A stretch of DNA of 64,000 nucleotides, taken from NCBI GenBank assembly GCA_023627715.1, contig JAMAHW010000011.1:62001-126000 (forward strand), written 5' to 3'. A program made the translations under genes and the position numbers. The DNA is from Periconia sp. R9002. Lineage: Eukaryota > Ascomycota > Dothideomycetes > Pleosporales > Periconiaceae. Positions 34,089-44,003 of this stretch are shown in pieces. The notes beneath the pieces are model-generated. The model saw nothing but the letters and a program-made list of their open reading frames with translations, ran no database searches and was not told the origin of the DNA. Each line of letters begins with the position of its first letter. The first letter of the stretch is position 1.

Positions 34089-34877
34089 ATGTATGATTTT
34101 CGCGGAGGCATCAATGTTGTATATATTTGCATTCTGGAGTTGGGCTGCCGTTGTTTTGATATCGTTTTGGAGCATGTGGCTATCTCTGATGTGTCCGTCA
34201 CGCAGAGCTTTAGCCCAGTCATTGATACCACAAAAGTCTTTTCCTTTTATATAAAAGTTATTAGACGGACGGCACGATAGAGATATCTTTAGAGTAATGA
34301 CGATTTCGAACCTTCAACGACTAGAGCGGACTAAACTCTTGAAGTTAGCGTCCACGTCAGCCGAGGCTGTTTATTCTAGTTTATACCGAAGTGCCCCTTC
34401 CCTTTTCGTAGTTGAATTTTCTTTTGCCCATATTTTTATCTGTAGCTATTGAACAAAGGGCCTGAGAAGATGAGGATTCTCTGACAGACCTAAGTTTGTG
34501 ACCATGAGTGTGAATTCTCTTGTCCAGAGCCATCTATTTCTGTTACGTTTTGTGGAGACGTCAATCAACGGCGTTGTTTAGTCTAGAAAACTCCACATCA
34601 AGACACATATGTGCGTGTACCATACCTAGGCCAGTCTTCGGCTATACGATGTGAAATGACCTCGGTTTCGGGCATAAGGGGGACAGACTAGCCTCAGCTA
34701 TTTTAGAACTGAGCGGCGTTTCCTTGGGTTGTAGATGAATTTGAGTTCACTGTCGCACTGGCAAGTGGTTTGTTTAGCTTTCACGAGCAAAAAAACTGAG
34801 AAAGGGAGCCGAAAAATCTACAGAACAGAGCCGATATCTCACGAAGAAACGCAACCATCTCATAAAAAAAAACAGTC
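34089..34877. other. Intergenic region, no gene seen
   Basis: AT-rich, no supported frame. The last 20 nt are an A-rich run (CATAAAAAAAAACAGTC) directly before the SET gene start. Confidence 0.4.
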
Positions 34878-35471
34878 ATGTCTCCAGCAGCTCTACCCAC
34901 CACCCCCCTTCCAAACCCAAACCAACAAGAAACAACATCGTTACCCAAACCCCAAACCCCAATCCCAGCTTGGGTCCAACCCGACCTCACCCGCCTCCTC
35001 CATGTCGAACACAACCCAGGAGCCTACACCTCCCGCGCCACCTCCCTCGTCTCCCTCCCACCCGGCGCCCTCTTCGCCCGTATCACCACCGCAACCCCCG
35101 CCTCCCCCGCCTACTCCACCGTTCAAACCGGACCATCGTCCCACGTCGAACTCAACTCGGACCTCCTCTACGTCAACCACTCCTGCCGCCCGTCTCTCGA
35201 ATTCGACATGGAGAGATGGGAGGTGCGTGTGAGCAGGCATCTGGAGGGGGGATTGAAGGAAGGGGATGAGCTGACGTTTTTTTACCCGAGCACGGAGTGG
35301 GATATGGCGCAGAAGTTTGAGTGTCGGTGTGGGGAGAGGGAGTGTTTGGGGTGGATTGGGGGGGCGAGGGAGATGGAGGGGAGTGTTTTGAGGGGGTTTT
35401 GGTTGAATGGGTTTGTTGTTAGGATGTTGGGGGAGGAGGGGAGGGGGGATGTTGATGGGGTACGAAGATGA
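34878..35471 (+). CDS. Short SET-domain protein (putative lysine methyltransferase, post-SET-like cysteines)
   Basis: Single exon, 197 residues. Matches the short fungal SET proteins seen in many ascomycetes. Visible SET elements: PPGALFARI (61-69) as the first SET strand, YVNHSCRPSLEFD (98-110) with the N-H-S-C motif of the pseudoknot, GDELTFFYPSTEWDM (129-143) with the catalytic-region tyrosine, and FECRCGERECLGWIGGA (147-163) with C-x-C-x(4)-C post-SET zinc-ligand cysteines. The substrate is unknown and need not be a histone. The N-terminal 40 residues are Pro/Thr/Gln-rich. The coding strand is C-rich up to about 35210 and then strongly G-rich, the same switch seen in the gene at 6019. Confidence 0.85.
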   Translation: MSPAALPTTPLPNPNQQETTSLPKPQTPIPAWVQPDLTRLLHVEHNPGAYTSRATSLVSLPPGALFARITTATPASPAYSTVQTGPSSHVELNSDLLYVNHSCRPSLEFDMERWEVRVSRHLEGGLKEGDELTFFYPSTEWDMAQKFECRCGERECLGWIGGAREMEGSVLRGFWLNGFVVRMLGEEGRGDVDGVRR

Positions 35472-38400
35472 TGTAGTAAGGAGGTGTTCTGGAGAAGGGA
35501 GAGGCGTTGCGGCTGATCACATGACGGACGGTACGCAGTTGAACCGTTCCTGAGCTACAATTGATCAATTCGATGTACACAAGAACGATCAGGTAAACCG
35601 CACACTACGACGAAACCAGTCAAAACATCGCATTCAAACAACCCCAAAACGTACAATTCAGGCATCCCTCCCTTGCCCGAAAAGAAATCCCTATGAGGCC
35701 TAATCGGACGGATCTATGAAACAAAAATCCTACAGACGCTAGACATCTTTACCTACCTATACATGTACCTAGTTCCCTACCTTTTTACCGCGCGGAATTA
35801 CCAAGATAAGTAACACTACGTGAACATTGATGCTCGAGCGCAGTGATTGAGTGAGTGACATGCAGATAATTTCAAAGATCCTTGTCCAACCAACCACATG
35901 CAGATACATATCAATCAGCCTCACATACACAACACCGGAACGGAAAACTGAACCTACTAGTTTGACGGACACCACGCCGCATGCATGCAACGTCTTCGAC
36001 ACACGAATCCGTTTTGCATTCGCCGTAGAACGGACGGGGGAGGGGATGGGGGAAGTTTCACATCGACGTACAAACAAAGCGGACAAAAAAAGTAAATGTT
36101 TGTTCTGTTGTGTACGGCGGAGTGAGTGAGTGGTTTGGCCGTAATTTTTTGAAGGCCGGCAGGCCTGACCTAATCATCCATAGTGCAAAAGAAGTACACA
36201 ACACAAGACGCAGAAAACAAAACAACCCATCTAGACAAAATCCCCCGAGAAGACAAACACAAGAAGAAGAAAAATTCAAAGAGTTACGATAGGCACCCTA
36301 CTTGGTTTGAAGCTTACAGTAAGTCCATAACGGACCTACTTACCTTAGGCCACCTAAGAATAGTCAAACAAACACCGATGGTGTGTGTCACAGTGTGGCG
36401 CAAAAGGATGCCGAATGTTTAATGTAAGCATAATCTCCCCCCTGTCAGCTCCTACGTACCTACCTATTTACCTATGTACGGTACTTGATCCTAATCCCGC
36501 TAGACTATACGAGAAAAGGAACATTTGAGATTTGGGATTTGATCCTACAGACGGGTGTATGTAAGCACACAGCCACGCGGGTGTGGAAATAGCCCGCACT
36601 CATAACACTGACCAGTCCACATACAACGCTTTAAGAACCTTTTCTTCTTACAATCTTAGTCCTTATAAAGATAAGTAGGATACTAGGATAATATTCCTAT
36701 AGTATATTTTTAGTACTTCTCCTCTAGGTTTACTACTTAAGAATATAGTATTTTTTTTATAGAGATACTACAGGTGCTTTACAATGATATTTAATGTTTG
36801 TGAGTGCAGGATATATTGACACCCGCGTGACAGCTTGGAGGGAAAAGAAAGGAAGAGATTACGTATGAAGTTGTGCGCTTAACGAATCATACCTTGACGC
36901 TGCCTGAAAAGTGTACATAGACCGACTTGTAACTCTTCAAACATGCACACACACAAACCTACTTGGTTTACCATCACCACAACATTCGAAGTCACTTTTT
37001 GGCATACCCCCTGTATAACCTTACCTTTCCTTTTTGTCGCGCGAGCCACCCCTCGCCTGCGCACACACTGACCATACACAGCAAGCATCGTATTCCTCTT
37101 CCTAATCCTCTTCGCACGTACCTAATTCCCTAATTCCTTTTCTTTGTCCTTATTCGCACGTACCTAGGTAATCCTATCCGCACCTCTCTTCCGTGAGATT
37201 ATCCAAAGTTCCACGGACTTCCGCGCGCGGGCGCGCTCGTGTAGGTATGCGTGAGGCCTCAGCCACACAGAGACACGAACGCACGGCCCGGAACGCCGCA
37301 TGTTTCGAAACATGATGTCTGATCTGACCCCGTGGCCCGGCGTGGGAACGAATGGTTTGCCGGATTGGGATGTGTGTAGGTAGGTGGTGAGTATGTATGG
37401 TAAAGATGGAGAGAGATACTGGGACGACAAGAAATGTGACGAAATGAAATGGGATGGGGAGGGCGGAGTTGCTTTTTTCGTTTGAGGATGATGGTGTCGC
37501 CATGTTGTTTTACTCGGATATGAATACGTCCTCAAAGCGTACATAGTTGCTTGGCTGTGAGTCCCTGTTCACATTTGCATCACATAGCCAGATGGGTTCA
37601 AAGACACCTACCCATCTCTACCCCGCACCATATTGAACAACCACCACGGAATCAGTCGAGGCGGGGTACGCTCCTGGTCGATCAAACATACAAACTCTAA
37701 ATCAATGCTCAAACTCCTCTCTGCATATGTCCCTGCATACCCAATCACCGCATCTGTTCGGTCCCGCAGGGTGTGGAAGAGAACATGCAGGTACGATGCG
37801 ATACGGAGTAATGATTAGGGTTCCTGAAGGTAGATTTGGATTGATGGGGTTTTCGACTTCAAGTCCTGTGAGCTGGTATGAGATGAAACAAGATACATCC
37901 TATGGTTAGACTTGATTGGCTGTTTGGAGCAACACATGTTTGGTTGAGACTTGTGCGCACATACCTACCCGTAAAGCGCCGAGTTTATTCTGCCGTTCGG
38001 GGTTGTCTGTGTTTGAAGATGGTTGTACCTACTGTGCGACCCCATGCGACGGGCTACCATGCGACGGAGATCCGAAGGAGATTGTGATGCGGTTGCACGG
38101 TGCGCGTGTTCAATCTACGTATGACGAGATTGCTTGAGGTGTAGCACTCTGAAATCTCCATCGCAAGTTCACGCCGAGTCGACATGTAGTCGCGACATTA
38201 GTGAACTACTTTCGCATTCTCGAACCGGTCGGTAGTTAGGCAACCCGTAGCCTACGGTTGATGTGTATGTGTAGTGACGGCACATCGCTCCGTCGTGTTA
38301 GCGTACCGCGGCGCAAGCGCACATCACACAGATCACAGGCTACTACCTACCACCGCGGCCACACACCACGGCGTTGCCAAGAGCATCATTCACAGAAAAA

Positions 38401-40705
38401 CCCTTTCGTCCAGGTGGTCACATTTCACGTGCGATGCTGCCGAACCAACAGACGGTGAGTTGTCAGACAAGGTCGTCGAGTGGAGACGTGCGATGATAGC
38501 GGCACGAGTGGATACCCGTCCACTACGTATCGATAAGCACACACAACGGCCATGTTCATTTTGAACTGCATCATTCTAGGCCTTTGAGATGTGCTGGTGC
38601 GAGTCACGAGCGAGATTCGATCTGCGAACGAGGAGCAGCTCGGGCCGGGAATGCGTTGGGGATCCTAGGCCCCGAGTAATCATGAGTGACGGGACTGGTT
38701 GGGGTCGGGAGAAGTGTGACGATGCGGTGAGATTGTACGTTGATGACGATGTTGAGGTGAGGACTGGAGCGCTGCCTTTCTTTGGTTCGGCATTTGTTGT
38801 TGCTGCTGATTGCTGCTGAGTGTTGTTCTGATTACGTCGCAAAGGTTTTGCACTGATCCTTGTCTGTTTGGTGGCATGGTTCCCGGTTTGTACCGTGCCT
38901 GACGTTTCTCTATCGTTTCCAAACCGACTTTACATCATATCTTGTAGATATCCTGGCAGTAAAGCTGCACATTCTCAGTAAGAGCGCCGAAGCAAGATTT
39001 GGCCTCGCATGGGAGCAGGGTAGGGAAAAGTTCTGTTTTGCTCGGAGTGGCTTTTTTTTTTTCTTTTTTTCTGAAAAATCTCTTTGCAAAATGCAAGAGA
39101 GTGGCAACCCCCCCATCGAGCGTCCCACATGGCTTCTCCAAGGCATCACGGGACGGGAGCGAAGGCGTAGCCCTGTGAACGACGGCGAACGACCAGCTGA
39201 AGTCGACGTGTCTCCATGTGCGCTAGGAACGAGATCAAGGTTGACGGTTGGATCTACGGTGCCGCTTGACGGGTCCACCAGCATTCCCGAAGATGCAGAG
39301 GTTAGCGTTGTGAGGGGCTGATGAGAGGGTGCCTCAACAAGAAGAGTCTCTCTCTCCATCAGCAGCGGTGGCTTATCGGCAGAGGTGGTAAAGAGGGTTG
39401 GTTGTTGTGCGTTTGCGTCACTGTACAGAAGAAGATGCAGCAGAAGCGGATCGGCAGAGGAGAGGGTGTCTGTGACAGGTGCGGTACCTAGTAATGGCGT
39501 GGACGTGGATGGGCTGATTACTTTCTCCACCTGTGGCGTTCTAGACAACGAAAAGGCGAGCAGAGGGAGGTTTGGCAGGCACACCAATGAGGAAAGGCGC
39601 CTTGTCCACATTGGCGCCGTTGACGGCCTATTGCGCGTCCCCATTCATCATCTCATTTCACCAGCTTGACGAATCTTGGGGAGTTACTACTTAGGCCGCG
39701 GTAATTGTGTAATAATCATTTTGTATACAGACAGCACAGCGCTGCACTGGGTAGGTATGCCGTGTACTTTTTATTTAGTGGTAATCAATCCATCAATCAA
39801 TTTCACGGTAGTGCGTGCGCTGTCCAAGCAACGGTGCAGCAGCGGCAGGTGCATGCCTAATGACATACAGTACCGTCAGTACAGTCAGTACCGTGATTAG
39901 GGTCGGTCGGAGATGCAGGGCATAAGCATGCGCTGACGGGCAGCGAACAAGTAGTTAAAAGCGAGAGAGGTGCAAACATGAGGCGGTTGAATTGATTGTT
40001 TATTATGCTGGCCATGTGTTTGTGTGGGCGAATCGAGTGGATACGTACATAAGGTAATCAGATAGGTAGCAGGAGAAAAATACCAGAGATGGCCAAGCCC
40101 GAAAGGGCTAGGGAGGTGCAGGGGATAGGACTAGCGCCAGGGGAAAGACGCAGGAACCAATGGCGGGTGCAGATCCCCCCTAAAGCTGCCAGGCACAGGG
40201 CCCCCCGATTCGCGGGCCTGGAGATGAAATGACCCAAGGCCGCAACGGCTGCAGCACCTAACGAGGCATTATTACTGTACAGCGCAGTATTGTACTGTAC
40301 AACTCACCCACCCTCGTCGTCTCTCCTCTCCGTTGCCGTCCTTGTCCGCCCCACAGACCCCGGCCACCTGCCGTCTTGTCGTGCCCTGGCCCTCTCCCTG
40401 GTCCTGATGGCCGGGCCCATGCACCTCGCTCGCTCGCCCGCCCGCGATTCAGCCTGCGGCCGCCCTGGTCCTTCCTTCCCTTTATCTCCCTCCCTTCCCC
40501 TTCGGCTGAACCTCTTTTTCCCTCCCTCATTCAATCCCCTCTTTATCACAATAGCAGATTGGTTGCGTTACACTCCTTTACGCCGCCCATCACTATTCTG
40601 TTAGCCATTCGTTTAACCCTCTTCCTTCCCACCACAAATCTACATACATAACTCAACCACTCGATCCTCTTCCCTGCCCCGGACAACAGATATCCCGTCG
40701 CAAAA
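35472..40705. other. 5.2-kb gene-poor region
   Basis: I find no gene I can support. Contents: a degenerate repeat copy at 36613-36700; a TACCTAGGTA palindrome at 37161-37170 and many ACCTACCTA-type tracts (35748, 36456, 37375); a T-rich run at 39052-39070; a short GNRA-type hairpin at 40096-40109; and a pyrimidine-rich leader from about 40300 to 40705 in front of the next gene. The minus-strand frame 39644-38910 (244 codons, Ser/Thr/Leu-rich) is the only long one, and it runs through the T-rich tract as poly-lysine, which argues against a real protein. Confidence 0.45.
36613..36700 (+). repeat. Degenerate dispersed repeat, copy B
   Basis: Partner of 31553-31640, with the identical core GTAGGATACTAGGA and similar flanks. 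The region around it (36650-36790) is very AT-rich. Confidence 0.5.
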
Positions 40706-41799
40706 ATGCACTTCTCTACCTCCACCGTCCTTTCCACCTTGGCTGTCGCTGGTTCCGTCGCCGCCAACAACCTCCAGCACGGCCACGCTCACTTCCACGC
40801 CAAGCGCGATGTGTACGACCTCCTACCTTGCATCTCAATAACTCCTGTGCGCCCAAAAGCTGACCATGTCACAGAGAAAAGCGCCAGTACGAAGGTGTCG
40901 ACTGGGCCAAGGCCCTCAAGGATGTCGACTGGACCACTGTCAAGTACGACGGCGCCAACTCGGCTGCTCCTACCCCAGCTCCCGCTGCTCCTGCCTCCAA
41001 GGAGCCCGAGGTGGTCGCCGCCGCCGCCGTGAAGACCACTGCCGCCGCCTCCAAGCCCTCTACTTCTGCTGCCGCTCCCGCTAAGCCGTCCGAGTCCAAG
41101 GCCGCCGACTCCAAACCCGCCACTGGTGGCCTCGCATCCGCCCTCACGGATCTTTCTTCCTGGGCCAAGCTCGGTGTCAAAGGCTCTGGCTTGAACGCAA
41201 AGACTGCCGGTGCCAACATGTGGCTCGGTGATGATGGCAAGTACAAGGCTACCTTCACCAACGACGGCGACAAGGCCGTTGCCCTCTTGTGCTGGGAAGC
41301 CAAGACCATGTGGATCAACGCCAACACGCCCGAGATCTTCGTCAACCTCAAGGGCGGCGAGTCCGTCACCGTCTCCATCCCCAACGGCAAGTCCGGAGGC
41401 TGCGGTGCCGCTCTCCCCGACTCCACCCTCTTCATGGGTCTTCTCAATGAGTCCATCCTCGAGTTCACCGCCGGTGACAACGAGAAGGGTTGCTTCGACA
41501 TCTCCCGTGAGATCTCCATGAAGGGCGTGGTCCTCACCTCCAAGGGTTCCAAGTGCACCTCCGGTGTCGTTAACAACGAGAACTCGTGCGTCTTCGTCTG
41601 CAAGAATGGCAACTCGTGCGAGGCCGCCGGCACCTACGGCATTGCCCTTGGCTCTGCTACCAAGGGTCCCTGCATGGTTGGCAAGGCTGGTGACGGTGGC
41701 TCTTCCGGTGGTTGCCAGTTCGGCAGCAACGGTGAGCACATGCAGGTCACCATCGCCAGCCACCGCAACTGGCCCGCCGTCAAGGGCGAGGTTTTGTAA
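40706..41799 (+). CDS. Secreted cysteine-containing protein with Ala/Pro/Lys linker (possibly Asp f 4-like)
   Basis: 343 residues, exons 40706-40812 and 40875-41799; the 62-nt intron uses GTACGA and ACAG. A signal peptide (MHFSTSTVLSTLAVAGSVAA) is followed by a His-rich stretch (NLQHGHAHFHAKRD). Two KR dibasic pairs (about 33-34 and 38-39) could be Kex2 sites, giving a mature start at QYEGVDWAKALKDVDW. An Ala/Pro/Ser/Lys linker (about 60-110) leads to a beta-rich C-terminal domain with WLGDDGKYKATFTNDGDKAVALLCW, GGCGAALPDSTLFMG, GCFDIS and about eight cysteines. This recalls fungal secreted proteins annotated as Asp f 4-like or thaumatin-like, but I cannot confirm either from memory. Codon use is strongly biased to C/G-ending codons, suggesting high expression. 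An alternative splice using GTGTAC and CCAG would remove VEKRQ. Confidence 0.72.
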
Positions 41800-44003
41800 G
41801 CGCTGGACCGTCTACCGTCGAACGTCAGCCTGTACATGAAATGCTCTTGTAGCCCTCGATATCCCCCCATCTGTTTCCGCGCGCGCGCGAAATGTTCGCT
41901 TCTATGAATGAGCTGTCAAGACCATATGTGTAGTTACCTTTTGATCCGCCTCTTTTCTTACCATGTTTCTTTCTCTCTGGATACCCCTTCTGTCGTACCA
42001 CATATCCAAATCAAATGCAATTGCACACCTTCGAAAGAACATACGTTTATCTTGATATCAAAAGAGCGCCTTTTTCAAGACATCGAGGGGAACTACTAGC
42101 ATTTCCGAGCCCGTCAAACGAAACCCATTCACTTCAGAATCAAACATTGTGTGTATATTCGTCCATCACCTTTTATCATATTGCTTTTTAACTCTGGATT
42201 TTCCTTCCATTATACAACATGGACATGAAATGGCGTTTTTTTTTTGTCTTGATAGTTTCAATTTCTCATGAATGATAAAAGTTTATAAAACCATAAATTT
42301 TGGGGCGAGGGTGATGTTTGTGAATGTTGTGCTGTTGGTGTGATGGATGACATGGGTGGGCGGTATGGTGTGTATATGGCATATGCGACAGGCATGGGGA
42401 TCGATGCTGCAATTTCGATATCTACGAATATCACTCGCCGTAAGAATCCACATCGGACCGAAGAGAAGATGGATTTATTAACTGGTGGTGAGTTACGTAT
42501 ACGACGCATGCACGCACAGAAAGCAAGGAATAAAGAAGAGGAGTCTCTCTACCAATACCGCCCCATCCCCTCGTCCTCCTTTTCACCACGAAGACTCAAA
42601 AATCTCCACTGCGTCTTGATCCTGGATATACATGTATGTATCGCGGGTACGAAAGTTCCGTGTTATAGCTGTATACAGTAGGGGTGAGGCTGGTTACGAT
42701 ACATACTTACCCGCTCCGTGTAGTGTCTCAGTCTGCTAAGAAATGGTATGTAGTTTCTCGATATTTGCATAAAAACAAACAGGCAGACATGGAACGGAGT
42801 GTGTACCTAGCTAGCTACCTACCTACCTATGTACGTTCTGTCGGTATATATACATAAATCCAGACACGTACGTACCTATGTACATAGTCAACACCACCCT
42901 CTCCACACCTACTCCTCTCCACACCAACCCAAACCAAACCAAACCAATCCAATCCAATCCCTTACTTACTTACCCATCCCACCCCATATACAAACCATAT
43001 ACCCTTCACCACTTCATCCACGGCGAGCCGCGAGTGTGTGACCCTTGATATGAAGCCTGAGGTTTTTGCAGCTCGTAACTAGATGTGATTTAAGAGTACA
43101 TACGTTTTGGCGATGCTTTGAGTGCGCATTCTTCAGGGGATATGCGTATAACGCCACACAACTACTCACAACCCTACATAATCAAATCCATACTTACATA
43201 TAAGTATACCGTTAATACCTCATCAGTAACCTTAGTTTAACCGAACCAGACATCCTACATACCCTTTCGATATCGTTTGTAAAGGAGGGTGTGGGTACGC
43301 TTGGTATTCGAGTGAGTTTTTACGTAGGTAAGTAGGTAGGTACTTTATAGATACCTGTAGGTAGGCAGGTAGTTGTGGTGGGTTTATGTAAGGTAGGGAT
43401 ATCGAGGTGAATATCTTGTGAGAAGAGTTGGGTTGAGGGAACGGGGGTGGGTAAAAGGTATGTGGTTGGGTTTAGAGAATGTGTGGGTATCGAAGCGAAT
43501 GGCTTGTAAGAAAATTCGGGTTGAGATAACCAGACTACCCACATACCCGTTACATATTGTTTATGAAGGGGTATGTGGATATCCGAGGCACGTTAGACTA
43601 TATTGTGTCAATATCTATGATACCTGCAATATGAACACCAGCCGTTAAACGTATATAAATGCCAATTTGTATTCACGTGGCCACGTGGTCAAGTGCACAT
43701 GTAACAATGGGGGACGCGCATCACATTCAGCAGTATCTCGAAATGAAGAGTGTGCGTGTTATCATTGTATTCAAGTACCTATCGACAAAAGATACAGAGC
43801 TCGATTCCCAAACACCAGATCAAAATAACAAGGTGCTCTGCTTGCAGCCAACCGTCCTTTCCATCCTCACTTGCTCTACTCATACACGCGCAAGCCATCT
43901 ATCGTAGTTGCACATCATAAAACTCATTCTAATTTCGAAACTTTTCTTTTCTTTCCAACGAAGCCTCATATTGACTTCTGGGTAATGTAATCATCATCAT
44001 CAT
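41800..44003. other. Intergenic region with short diverged tandem repeats
   Basis: No gene seen. (CG)n tract at about 41879-41890. ACCTAC/AGCTAG tracts near 42807-42830. CCAAACCAAACC/CCAATCC short repeats near 42925-42960. Two diverged repeat pairs are listed separately at 43244-43587. Both flanking genes point their 3' ends into this region. Confidence 0.5.
43244..43587. repeat. Two interleaved pairs of diverged repeats (X1-Y1-Y2-X2)
   Basis: X1 43244-43312 and X2 43528-43587 share AACCAGA, ACATACCC and a T-A-T-(C/T)-G-T-T-T block followed by AAGGGGTATGTGG-like sequence. Y1 43396-43437 and Y2 43485-43525 share TATCGA(G/A)G(T/C)GAAT, CTTGT(G/A)AGAA and GGGTTGAG. All copies are in the same orientation. 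Differences are mainly transitions. Confidence 0.6.

Noticed and set aside
38910..39644. 244-codon minus-strand Ser/Thr/Leu-rich frame
   Set aside because: Passes through a T-rich tract as poly-lysine and lacks domains; possible but unsupported.
40789..41763. 324-codon frame antisense to the secreted-protein gene
   Set aside because: Mirror of codon-biased GC-rich coding sequence.
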